DNA of 64,000 nucleotides from Picocystis sp. L7 (Eukaryota > Chlorophyta > Picocystophyceae > Picocystales > Picocystaceae), in assembly GCA_020975725.1 (NCBI GenBank), contig QXJR01000028.1:248001-312000 (forward strand), given 5' to 3'. Shown here one piece after another: positions 29,987 through 38,895 of this stretch. Numbering within the stretch: the stretch's first letter is position 1; every line of letters begins with the position of its first letter. The notes under the pieces were generated by a model, which made no database searches, was not told where the DNA came from, and worked only from the letters and a program-made list of their open reading frames with translations. The translations under genes and the position numbers were made by a program.

Positions 29987-31552
29987 ATGCACGTGTCGCG
30001 ACCGCCTCCCAGCCGCTTCTTGCGCGGTGCTGCGACGTCTTCACGCCATGGCTGGTCACGATGCTTCCTTCCCTTGCGTCGGACGTGGGCCGACGAAGCC
30101 GACGCGCCGACGGAAGGCGGCGTGGAAGCAGGCGTGGCGCATCACGTCGACGTCGCCGACGCGTCTGGCGGATGGCTGTCGCGCCTGTTGGCTTCCATGG
30201 GCCACGCCACGCCCACTGCGGTCCAGATGCGCTCGTTTTCCGCCATCTCCTCCGGACGCGACGTGGTGATGGCGGCGGAAACGGGAAGCGGCAAGACCTT
30301 GGCCTACCTCATGCCGCTCGTGGCGCGTCGCCACGGCGCAGGACGAGGCGCACCGGCCTCCCTCGTGCTCTGTCCCAACGCCACGCTCGTGCAACAGGTG
30401 TTGGACGTCGCCAAACTGCTGGCGCGTTCCACCTTCGATGCTTCGGATCCCATGCAAGTGGCACACGTGCGAGATGGCCAAGCCGCTTCCGCCGACCTGG
30501 TGGTGGCCACACCTTCTCTCATGCGAAGGACGCTGGATGAAGTGGGCAAGCATCGGAGGAAACAAGCAGAATGGGCGTTTGCAAGGCGGTTCGACACCCT
30601 GGTGGTGGATGAAGCAGACATGATGCTCACCGGTGGATACCGCAGGGACTTGGCCCATCTCGTGGACATCTTGCGCAGGCACGAAGGCATGGAAACAAAG
30701 GAAGAACAAGGTGGGTCCAGAGACGTGCCCGAAGATGCCTGGGATCCGGAAACAGTTGAAGTAGAGTCCCACGTACACGTCCAGAACGATTCAGACACAC
30801 GCACCAAGGAAATGGAAGGGGTCACGGAGGAACCCCCCTCGGCGGATCAACCAGAAGAAGAGATACAAGCCATGAAAGGGAGGCAATACGTGTTCGTGGG
30901 AGCTACCCTGCCAAGACGAGGGAAGAAATCCATCGCCGCCACCCTGGAAAAGAAGTTCCCCGATGCCGTCTGGATCCAAGGACCCAGGCTGCATCGACCA
31001 GTGGATCGATTGGAACAGCGGTGGTACGAGACCGACCTGGAGAGCCGCATGGAGCTCTTGCAAACGATCCTTCGAGGGGAACAAGGGAAACCCACGGGAA
31101 AGAGGACCATGGTGTTTGTGAACAAGTCCACCTCTGCCGCCGCCCTTGCCTCTCGCCTTCAGGAGGAAGGCTTTCAGAACGTCCTGCAGTACCACAAAGA
31201 TGTGCCCAGGGAGGATTTGATGGATGGTCTGCAACGCTTCTCCCGCGAAGAAGGGTGCATCATGGTGGCCACAGACTCCGCTTCTCGTGGACTGGACATC
31301 CCAGATATCACCCATGTCGTCCAGGCAGATTTTGCACAATCCGCCATAGACTTTCTCCACCGCATTGGGAGAACTGCCAGGGCAGGGAAGGATGGGCTGG
31401 TCTCCTCCATGTACGTTGAAGTGAATAAACCGCTCGTTGAGACTGTCCGAGAGGCGATGGAAGCTGGGCTGGAAGTGGAAGCGGCGTTTAGCCGGAACAG
31501 GGGCTTCCGCAAGAAGGTGAGAAAGTATGGTAAAATAAACATTCGTGAATAG
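29987..31552 (+). CDS. organellar DEAD-box RNA helicase (RH22/DDX28-like)
   Basis: 521 residues from the ATG at 29987. The first 45 residues are Arg/Ser/Ala-rich, a likely mitochondrial or plastid targeting peptide. Helicase motifs in order: Q-motif-like ATPTAVQMRSF, motif I AETGSGKT, Ib VVATPSLMRR, II VVDEADMML (DEAD), III FVGATLP in place of the usual SAT, IV TMVFVNKS, V VATDSASRGLDIPD and VI HRIGRTARAG. Between II and III sits a long acidic insert (residues about 225-290). The non-SAT motif III and the insert fit the RH22/DDX28 group, which assists organellar large ribosomal subunit assembly; that role is inferred. Its stop is 20 bp from the stop of the convergent peptidase gene. Confidence 0.92.
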   Translation: MHVSRPPPSRFLRGAATSSRHGWSRCFLPLRRTWADEADAPTEGGVEAGVAHHVDVADASGGWLSRLLASMGHATPTAVQMRSFSAISSGRDVVMAAETGSGKTLAYLMPLVARRHGAGRGAPASLVLCPNATLVQQVLDVAKLLARSTFDASDPMQVAHVRDGQAASADLVVATPSLMRRTLDEVGKHRRKQAEWAFARRFDTLVVDEADMMLTGGYRRDLAHLVDILRRHEGMETKEEQGGSRDVPEDAWDPETVEVESHVHVQNDSDTRTKEMEGVTEEPPSADQPEEEIQAMKGRQYVFVGATLPRRGKKSIAATLEKKFPDAVWIQGPRLHRPVDRLEQRWYETDLESRMELLQTILRGEQGKPTGKRTMVFVNKSTSAAALASRLQEEGFQNVLQYHKDVPREDLMDGLQRFSREEGCIMVATDSASRGLDIPDITHVVQADFAQSAIDFLHRIGRTARAGKDGLVSSMYVEVNKPLVETVREAMEAGLEVEAAFSRNRGFRKKVRKYGKINIRE

Positions 31553-31572
31553 GCTCGGAGGGATCGCATTCC

Positions 31573-32511
31573 TCAGAAGCCGTGGTGTTCTGTTGCACGC
31601 ATGATCTTCAACCCTTCCTTTTCTTCCTGTAGCGCGATTCCATGATCCACCCACAGCAGCTGGTACTCGGAATCCTTCAACGTGTTTAAGCCTCTTCGAA
31701 GGAGCTGCTGCCATCCGGATGCACTCTCCAAGGCATTGTGGATGCTTTGCATGGAAACATTAGGGTCCAAGACGAGCAGGCTCGTCTCTTCTACAGTGGA
31801 TGGTGGTCTAGTCAGCTTCTCCACGCCTATTATCGTTCGGCTGTGCCCTTCGTGTTGAAAGTACAGTGGCGACTTGAAGCAAACGACCGTAGGAAGGTGT
31901 GGATCCGTTTCTCTCCCCTGCGAGAAGTAGCTCCACACCCAATCCAGTAGGCTCTCCTTGTTGCTTCCTGTGATCCTAAAGTCGGCAATGCGCGCACGAA
32001 AGCCGAACAGCCGCAGCAGTGCCGCACATTCTGTGGTCCCGATCCATTTGGCGGTACCTTTCACCCTGTTTCCGAGCTGCCTTGCACCTTCCACATCGAA
32101 TCCTGCGTCCCACGCCATTTCCAGGTAATCCTGCAGCTCTCCAATGCTTGGGATGCGTCCCAATCCGAAGCACAGCGCTTCCGCCGCACGTTCATCCCTG
32201 TGCAGGAGGTACGAGCACATCATCTGTATGTTCCTCCATCCACATCCCCATCCCATGTCTTGTCCGGGCACGCAGGAGGAGTGTTGCACGTGGCTGGACA
32301 GGAACCCTCGCGACCTTCTCCTGCGCTCTTGCTCGATGCATCGTTCGAGCCATGGGACGAGGTTCCTTGCCGGATCGTTTCCGGACGTGTGTGAGACCGA
32401 CGCTTCGCTCGACGTCGTCGAATCGTCGACCACCACCACGTCGTCGCCTCCGTCGACGTTACCCTCTGCGCCGCCTCGAAGTGCCATCGTCCTGTGCTCC
32501 TGCCGTGGCAT
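31573..32511 (-). CDS. ZUFSP/ZUP1-type C78 peptidase, start uncertain
   Basis: About 312 residues if it starts at 32511 (304 from the ATG at 32487). Nearly all of it is the C78 papain-like domain: catalytic Cys in GQDMGWGCGWRNIQMMCSYLL, then IPSIGELQDYLEMAWDAGFDVEGARQLGNRVKGTAKWIGTTECAALLRLFG, QHEGHSRTIIGVE with the catalytic His, LLVLDPN with the Asp, and LNTLKDSEYQLLWVDHGIAL. The QLxNRxxGTxxWIGxxE run is specific to ZUFSP/ZUP1, a deubiquitinase for K63-linked chains, and not to UFSP1/2. The zinc fingers and motifs N-terminal to the peptidase in animals are absent from this frame; they could sit on an upstream exon. A short acidic stretch (VDGGDDVVVVDDS) precedes the domain. Confidence 0.85.
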   Translation of the reverse strand: MPRQEHRTMALRGGAEGNVDGGDDVVVVDDSTTSSEASVSHTSGNDPARNLVPWLERCIEQERRRRSRGFLSSHVQHSSCVPGQDMGWGCGWRNIQMMCSYLLHRDERAAEALCFGLGRIPSIGELQDYLEMAWDAGFDVEGARQLGNRVKGTAKWIGTTECAALLRLFGFRARIADFRITGSNKESLLDWVWSYFSQGRETDPHLPTVVCFKSPLYFQHEGHSRTIIGVEKLTRPPSTVEETSLLVLDPNVSMQSIHNALESASGWQQLLRRGLNTLKDSEYQLLWVDHGIALQEEKEGLKIMRATEHHGF

Positions 32512-33237
32512 CGGCAGGCCAGGAACGAACGCTTGGCGTCTAGTCGCCACGCCTGCATCCTTTCCTTCGCCTTGGGTGTGGACGAGGAGCCTTCCGTTTC
32601 GCCTCGACGCCGGGTCCGTCGCACAGGCGCCTCCATGGGACGCGGCCATCTCGAGCCGACGCCTTTCGGACGTGCAAAGGCGGAGGCGAGGCGCTTCGAT
32701 CGGATCCGGAAGCGCAAGTCGCACCGGTGGAGCTTGCCTTTGGGAACGAGAAATGGCGTCGTGGTGGCGGTCGTGGGAGGGTCGATCCCGATGCCAAGGA
32801 AAGGGGCCACAGACGAGCCATGGCGGACCTTTCCTGGCTAAGAAGCCAAGCGCATAGGATGGACGACACGTGCACGGAAGGAGGCTTGCGTGTCCGCGGA
32901 AGGGCGGCGTCCTTCCTGTGCTTTCGATCACGTGACGACGAAACATGGGGTCGGGGAGGGGGGAACGAAGGGAGCTTTTCGGGATCACGTGCGATCTGGA
33001 CCCCAGGTTCGCCGAGGGGAGATCCCAACGGACGGTCCCGATGACCTCTCCGGGAACGCAGGACGATTCTGCGCCGTCCGATGGGGCGGAGGGATCGCCC
33101 CCCCCCGGACGGGGGGGAGGGCCTCTGCAGCACCTGCACGCGTCCTCCGGAACGCCCCGTCTCCCTTCCGGGGAACCGTCCGTTCTTCGCCGTGTGCCGA
33201 CGAGCCCCCCCCCCCCGGGGCCACCCGGCCCGAAACG
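32512..33237. other. spacer between divergent genes, GC-rich with C/G runs
   Basis: About 725 bp. Contains two long C or G homopolymer clusters near 33100 and 33210. The 5' exons of either neighbour may lie here, but none can be fixed. Confidence 0.4.
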
Positions 33238-33959
33238 AACCTTGTGGATCTCGACGTGCTCGATCGAAAGGAAGAGCAGTTCGCGTCGAAACCGCGAGAA
33301 AGAAGCGCTTCGAAGGATGCTGCTGCGCAAGTTTGCGGGCGAAATGGGACAGGGAAGGAGGTGGAGGAGGAGGAGAAGCAGCAGCACCTGCCAGGTGAGG
33401 CGCGGGAAGGAGGCGGCGAAGGAGGAAACGGACGACACCCGCTGACCGAAGGACGATCGACCAGGCGAGACCGCACCAGGACGGTGCAGAAGGCACGCCT
33501 GTGGATCCGTTCTCCGGCGACACGGAACGCATCCACTTCTTCACCGCAGAAGGTACCGTCGTGACCTTGCCCGGGAGGCGGCTGAAGGAACGGGAAGCGA
33601 CCACCAAGCGTCCCACAACCACGCCGAAGCTCCCAAGCTGGGAGGAACAAGGACTGTGCGTCGGTTCCACCTTCCTGCTCTCGGCCACGAATGGCCACGA
33701 CTTCGGCCGGAGGTTCCTGGCGTTGGGATTCTGCCAGTGCACCGAGACGCTCTCCGAGGTCGTGGAACTGACGGTGGTAGGACGTGGCGGGACCGTCATG
33801 TTGAGGGAAGTGGATCAGAAAGGATTCAGTCGACGCCTGGACATGAGTGTGGCCGTACCTTCGTTGTGGGGGGTTCCGCCGGAGCTAGACTACCTCCACG
33901 GTGCTTTGCAAGAGGGAGGTGGCATCGTCCATCGCGTCTGGCGCGAATACATCATGTGA
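33238..33959 (+). CDS. conserved protein of unknown function, two exons visible, 5' end open
   Basis: Two exons, 33238(or earlier)-33394 and 33490-33959, join across a 95-nt GT-AG intron (donor GTGAGG); the split GAA codon keeps the frame. Exon 1 gives NLVDLDVLDRKEEQFASK...EEEEKQQHLP, continuing into EGTPVDPFSGDTERIHFFTAEG. Exon 2 has a compact folded part: LCVGSTFLLSATNGHDFGRRFLALGFCQCTETLSEVVELTVVGRGGTVMLREVDQKGFSRRLDMSVAVPSLWGVPPELDYLHGALQEGGGIV. This reads like a conserved domain, perhaps plastidial, but I cannot name the family. Neither exon has a convincing ATG, so a first exon lies upstream. Tandem with the LSD1 gene. Confidence 0.65.
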
Positions 33960-34571
33960 CCGCGTGCCAAGAGGCTTGTCCGTTGGTCATCGGCGAACGA
34001 CCAAAACGAGCCTGCGATGAGCCTGTTACTCGAGTCTTTCCGCCCTGACCAGTTCCTACTCTCTTCGCTTGGGGTTTCGAAGTTGGAGGAGGTGAGAACC
34101 TTCCGGTGGCGTGGTCTGACCCAAGTACGTTGCCGAGAGATCCTCTTGCGTTCAAGGGACCCTTCGGACAACGGGATGCGTGTTTGCCTACCCTTGTTAC
34201 GCTTTTCATCGGTATTCCATACTTTTGCTGGGTACCTTGTAAGATCACTGTGCAGATTTCCCACCCTGCCACGCAAGGCACGGCACGGCGCGCTTGGGAA
34301 GGATCTCCGGTTCTTGTGTCTCACGTGGTCCGGACGCTGGCACCGTGGACCTGGACCTCCCTCGTCGATCCTTGCGTGTGGGACCAACCACCTCTTCTTC
34401 TTCCCACCGTCCCAGGCTGCATGGGATCCCAGGCAGGGCCCTCCACTCCTGGCCACCTCGGTTGTGTCCCAGTCCAAGGTGGTGCTTCCCCTCCCTCTTG
34501 GAGCACCTCGATTTTACGTGCGAGTTAAGCTCCATGCACGTCTTGGGAGGAAGGAAGGTGTTGGCCGACAG
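33960..34571. other. spacer/5' leader before LSD1-type gene
   Basis: The LSD1 frame stays open through here (to 34017) but the sequence shows no protein-like pattern and no ATG near its start, so I treat it as leader and promoter. Confidence 0.45.
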
Positions 34572-37259
34572 ATGGCCATGGCGAGCACGCGCATGGCGGC
34601 GATGTCGGAGGAAGAACGTGCGCATCAGGCGGCATGCGACCTTCTGGACGGTGCACCTGGACCCCCTCCTCCGATACAGGAGGCCTCTGCGGCATGGACG
34701 CGTCCGCCGACGCGTGGAAAGGGACGTGGAAGAGGGAGAGGAAGAGGAAGAGGAGGCCGCGGCAACCGACGTGGTAGACCGCCGCAAGGAGAAGTGTGGC
34801 CGCGATGGTCCCAGAAACAGGTCGATCGAGCTGAACAGTACGTGGCCACGTTGCTTGGGTTCGACCCTTTCGCCTTGAACGAAGCCGAAGCGGAATGGTT
34901 GCCGGACCAGTTGGACGTGTATCGCTACTGTCTCGTGCGCAACCACATCCTGGCCAAGTGGAGAAGGGACGTGTCTCAACCCATGGCGTTGAGCGACGCG
35001 TACCAAGCCATCCAACCGAAGTTTCATGGACTCGTGCAGCTCGCCTATCGGTTCTTGGACGCCAATGGATTCATCAACTTTGGAGTGGCACCGTTGTTTG
35101 CACAAGCCTTGGAGCGCGCGGGCACGCGTAACGGATGCGTCGTGGTCGTGGGTGCAGGACTTGCAGGATTAGCCGCCGCAAGATCACTCATGTCACAAGG
35201 TCACAAAGTAGTGGTCTTGGAAGGGAGGGACCGACCGGGTGGACGGGTGTACACCAAAAAAATGGCTGTGGGAGAACACCAAGCCGCCCTGGATCTCGGA
35301 GGAAGTGTCATCACCGGCATATACAGCAATCCCTTGTCTGTGCTGTCGAAACAAGCAGGAATCCCTCTGCACAAAATTCGAGAGGAATGCCCCCTGTACT
35401 ACCAGGGCGCCTTGGTCGACGAGAAGATCGACCAAGATACTACCCAGTTCTACAACCAGTATTTGCTAGATGGAGCTGATAAATTTCGGAATGCCATCGG
35501 AGTTGCTGCCGATTTCATATGTCTGGGGGATGCTCTCGAGGTAATCTATGCAGACGAGCTGGAAAAGCAAGTGGAACAAAGTAAGACAAGGAAGAACAGT
35601 GACAAAGACCAGAGTGATGCTCTAGGCCAGGCTCAAGATGAAAGGAACGGGTCAGCGGACGATGGACGGCAAGACGGAGAGGACAAAGTTTCGCTTGAGA
35701 CACTCATGCATGGCGACAACCCTATCGAGCAAAAGCTCATCGATTGGCATTATGCAAACCTCGAATACGCCAATGCTGCTCCATTGGGCAACCTATCGTT
35801 GGGCAAGTGGGATCAGGATGATCCCTTTGACGTCATCGGGGAGCACTGCTTTCTAGCAGGTGGAAATGCCCGCCTCATCCAGGAGCTCGCCAAAGGTGTG
35901 CCCATTTACTACAATAGCAAGGTGGATTGCGTCAGATACAGCACAGGAAACGTGGAGGTACACATGGGAGAGTTGGTGTTTCAAGCCGACGCATGCTTGG
36001 TGACTGTCCCTTTGGGGGTGCTTAAGGATGGAAGCATCAAGTTCATTCCAGAACTCCCAGGAGAGAAGCTTGCGTCGATTGACAGGCTGGGTTTTGGGGT
36101 CCTGAATAAGATCATTCTTCTGTTCCCGTACACTTTCTGGGAAACAGAACTTGACACTTTTGGACGAGTCAATGACACAAGGGTAAGAAGGGGCGAATTC
36201 TTCTTATTCTATTCTTATGCAGGCATCAGCGGAGGCTCTGCATTGCTTGCAATGGTAGCAGGCCAGGCTGCTATTGACTTTGAAAAGATGCCAGAAAAGG
36301 ACGCGACAGAGAAAGTAATGGCAGCATTGCGAGAGATCTATGGACCCCAAGGCATCTATGTTCCGGATCCCCTGCAGGTGATCTGTACGCGATGGCAATC
36401 AGACCCCTTCTCTCGTGGGTCTTATACCCATATGTCTCCTGGTTGCACAGCTGATGATAGCAGGGTATTGGGGGAGCCGGTGAAAGATACTGTGTTCTTT
36501 GCGGGCGAGGCCACCACGCCCTACCATCCCTCCACCATGCATGGGGCATTCTTCACTGGTTTGCGGGAAGCAGGTAGGATCAGTAGGAGGTTTTGGAGGC
36601 TTGAACAAGCTAAGGTGAGGATGCTGAAGGGGCAGGGTGTCAATGAAAGCGAGGCAGCACAGCCAAGAGCTGTGCAAACGTTGAAAAACGGCGATCCCCG
36701 GCCTTCGGTTCCAGCAGATGAAACTGCACAGGTGGACGGGAAAGTCAGCGAAACAAGTTCTGGCAGGGTAAAGGAGGAATCAGAAGAACTATGTGCTCCT
36801 GAATCCAAGAGGCAGAGGCTGGACGTGGCATCAGAAAGCAAACAGCCTCCCAATGCTAGTGTTGAATATCTCTTGCGCTGCTTTGAAAGCAGTGAATCCC
36901 GATTTGGGTGCTTAACACTCCTGCACATTGGTATGTGCTGTGGTGAGCACCATGCCATCGTAAAGGTGCAACTCACTGGCGAGAGGAATAATGGCCAAGC
37001 ACCACTGCACCCACCTCTTTTCACGTATGCTAGATTCGACGACATCAAGCATGTTATTGATATGCATGGGGATGTTGAGAAGCTATACAGACTAACCAAG
37101 GCCACAGGGTTGAAGCTTTTGGAGGCTTCCTCGTTCCTAGAAAGTGAAGGTTCAGCACTATTGTCACAATACGTTGCACCAGATGGTGGAAAGGAAGGGG
37201 CGCTTGCCTGTTCATCCTGCGGAGCGTGGGGAACGAAGGATGCAGGTCAAAGTGCTTAA
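34572..37259 (+). CDS. LSD1-type histone lysine demethylase (SWIRM + amine oxidase)
   Basis: 895 residues. Residues 1-75 are Arg/Gly-rich (a (GR)n run at 52-70, DNA- or RNA-binding in character). A SWIRM domain spans about 85-180 (FALNEAEAEWLPDQLDVYRYCLVRNHILAKW). The FAD-binding part starts VVVVGAGLAGLAAARSLMSQGHKVVVLEGRDRPGGRVYT, and the catalytic half includes GFGVLNKIILLFPYTFW with the conserved flavin-contacting Lys and ends in the FAD motif FAGEATTPYHPSTMHGAFFTGLREAGRI. In place of the long animal tower there is a short, charged insert (about residues 325-380). The C-terminal 200 residues are unlike typical LSD1 and carry a second compact, unassigned region. It removes methyl groups from H3K4me1/2. 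Confidence 0.94.
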   Translation: MAMASTRMAAMSEEERAHQAACDLLDGAPGPPPPIQEASAAWTRPPTRGKGRGRGRGRGRGGRGNRRGRPPQGEVWPRWSQKQVDRAEQYVATLLGFDPFALNEAEAEWLPDQLDVYRYCLVRNHILAKWRRDVSQPMALSDAYQAIQPKFHGLVQLAYRFLDANGFINFGVAPLFAQALERAGTRNGCVVVVGAGLAGLAAARSLMSQGHKVVVLEGRDRPGGRVYTKKMAVGEHQAALDLGGSVITGIYSNPLSVLSKQAGIPLHKIREECPLYYQGALVDEKIDQDTTQFYNQYLLDGADKFRNAIGVAADFICLGDALEVIYADELEKQVEQSKTRKNSDKDQSDALGQAQDERNGSADDGRQDGEDKVSLETLMHGDNPIEQKLIDWHYANLEYANAAPLGNLSLGKWDQDDPFDVIGEHCFLAGGNARLIQELAKGVPIYYNSKVDCVRYSTGNVEVHMGELVFQADACLVTVPLGVLKDGSIKFIPELPGEKLASIDRLGFGVLNKIILLFPYTFWETELDTFGRVNDTRVRRGEFFLFYSYAGISGGSALLAMVAGQAAIDFEKMPEKDATEKVMAALREIYGPQGIYVPDPLQVICTRWQSDPFSRGSYTHMSPGCTADDSRVLGEPVKDTVFFAGEATTPYHPSTMHGAFFTGLREAGRISRRFWRLEQAKVRMLKGQGVNESEAAQPRAVQTLKNGDPRPSVPADETAQVDGKVSETSSGRVKEESEELCAPESKRQRLDVASESKQPPNASVEYLLRCFESSESRFGCLTLLHIGMCCGEHHAIVKVQLTGERNNGQAPLHPPLFTYARFDDIKHVIDMHGDVEKLYRLTKATGLKLLEASSFLESEGSALLSQYVAPDGGKEGALACSSCGAWGTKDAGQSA

Positions 37260-37398
37260 TTCCCAACTGCATGTACAAGTTTATTCGTAGAATCCTTGGA
37301 CATTGAAAGTACCACTTGAGATGTCCATTCCTCAACTCTATCTGTTCCGGGACGCTGACAGAGACCTACAAGTACAAGCTGATGAAGGTCCGCAAACA

Positions 37399-38895
37399 TT
37401 AGAGAATTCCCCTCCTCTTGGTGAAACGGTACACAGTCCAGAAGAGGAATAGGCATCCGAAAACGATAAACGCCGTTGTGAGATAAAAACCCCTCACACT
37501 CATTTCCAAGGTGGACCTCAGGTTCATGCCAAAAATACCTGATACAAGGGCCCCAATTGCCACAGCAAAGGATGCCATGGACAAAGTTAGTTCCAACCTA
37601 TTTACAGCAAACCTTCTGGATGACAGGGAAACCGAAATGGATTCTTCCAAGTCACGAGCTCCTGCAAGAAGGCGCTCTGCCTCGTTATGTGCAGTGGCGC
37701 AGCGTTGAAGGTAGTATTCGAGCACGTCTTCCATCTCTTCCAAAGCGTCTTCATCCATCTCTGCTTCCGCTTCTACTTCTGCCAGTAGATCACCCACCTC
37801 TTCATCCTCACCCTTGTCACCTCTGAGTTGTTCCCTGAGCTCCTTCCAAACTCTAGCTCGCTCGCTTCTCTCCTTCTTCCTGGTCAGCAGTAAGTCTTGT
37901 AGGTCATCTTCATCGTCCATGACCTCTTCAAGGAGCTCTCGCAGGGTGTCTGCTTTGCTGATGAGTTCCACCAGCGTCTGTTTCACTCTCCGAAGTTCTT
38001 CCAGCGCCTCTGCAGTAATGTTGGAGGGGAGCACACGTAAGAGGCCCGAGACTCTTTCAGTTACCCGCAGTAAACTTTGGTCCAGTGTTCCTGTTGCCAC
38101 CATAAGGGCAGCTTCAAGTACTTCCAGCTCGAAAGGAATGAGGTGGGTGTTGTCTACTTCTTCACTTCCTGAGTTGAGCGGGCCCCCCGCAAAGACACGC
38201 ACCGACTCTGCAGTTCTAAATGCGACTCTTGACCTTGCGACGCTCTTTAGCCTGGTAGTGAGGGTCTTCAGGAAGAGCTTTGCGAGGTCGGAGTCCGGCT
38301 CAAAGAGCAGTGCATAGTCGGCCGCGACAATGGCTCGCACACCTCCGAGGTTTATCACCATGACATCGTCTTTGACGACGAGCGTGTCGGAGGTTTTCGT
38401 GGCGGAAAGGGAAGGGTCCAGTCTTCTCAGATCTCTAGGAGCCAGCGCTTGCACTCGAAGCAGGTCTCTCTTTTTGACGTTGATGATTTCGACGTTTCCA
38501 AAAGCATCCAGTCGTGCTATGGTGTACACGGCTCTTCCCACGGTGGACGCCACGTGGTTTCTCGTCCCTTCCACGCGCAGTTTTTTCAGATTTTCGTTCC
38601 TGGCTCGTTGCCACACCACGTTTTCGTTGTACATTTTCTCCCAATCTTCCCTGTCTTCGTATTCGTTCCCATCTCGGCTCTCCTGCTGCTGCTCTTCCAC
38701 CGCCGAATTCCCACTGCGCCTCCATCCCTTCTCCTCCCGTTCGCCTTCGTTTTTCCCTCGGTAATGGAAGCACCTCGTCCTCGAGCCCCTCTTGGTGCCG
38801 GAGGTGGCGTGGCAGAGCCGCGTCGTGCGCGGTTGTGATGCGCATCGCATCCTCCAATTCCGACCGGAATGGATGAGACGCACGAAACCATCCAT
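37399..38895 (-). CDS. MRS2/MGT-type CorA magnesium transporter
   Basis: 498 residues from the ATG at 38895; the frame continues a few codons upstream without an ATG. An Arg/Ser-rich leader of about 60 residues suggests import into mitochondria or plastid. The long helical cytosolic or matrix part follows (LRVQALAPRDLRRLDPSL, VMVINLGGVRAIVAADYALLF, PFELEVLEAALM, then acidic coiled coil with DDEDDLQDLLLTRKK). Two C-terminal membrane helices flank the pore loop signature GMN in GIFGMNLRSTLE. MRS2 proteins form pentameric Mg2+ channels of the inner mitochondrial or plastid membrane. A minus-strand AATAAA lies at about 37280. Confidence 0.95.
   Translation of the reverse strand: MDGFVRLIHSGRNWRMRCASQPRTTRLCHATSGTKRGSRTRCFHYRGKNEGEREEKGWRRSGNSAVEEQQQESRDGNEYEDREDWEKMYNENVVWQRARNENLKKLRVEGTRNHVASTVGRAVYTIARLDAFGNVEIINVKKRDLLRVQALAPRDLRRLDPSLSATKTSDTLVVKDDVMVINLGGVRAIVAADYALLFEPDSDLAKLFLKTLTTRLKSVARSRVAFRTAESVRVFAGGPLNSGSEEVDNTHLIPFELEVLEAALMVATGTLDQSLLRVTERVSGLLRVLPSNITAEALEELRRVKQTLVELISKADTLRELLEEVMDDEDDLQDLLLTRKKERSERARVWKELREQLRGDKGEDEEVGDLLAEVEAEAEMDEDALEEMEDVLEYYLQRCATAHNEAERLLAGARDLEESISVSLSSRRFAVNRLELTLSMASFAVAIGALVSGIFGMNLRSTLEMSVRGFYLTTAFIVFGCLFLFWTVYRFTKRRGIL

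Noticed and set aside
31573-33438. 621-codon frame for the ZUFSP-type gene
   Set aside because: Residues before about 32511 look like GC-rich non-coding DNA and overlap the divergent gene; only the C-terminal part is supported.
34017-34571. N-terminal extension of the LSD1 frame
   Set aside because: No protein-like pattern; the ATG at 34572 is followed by sequence consistent with an LSD1 N-tail.
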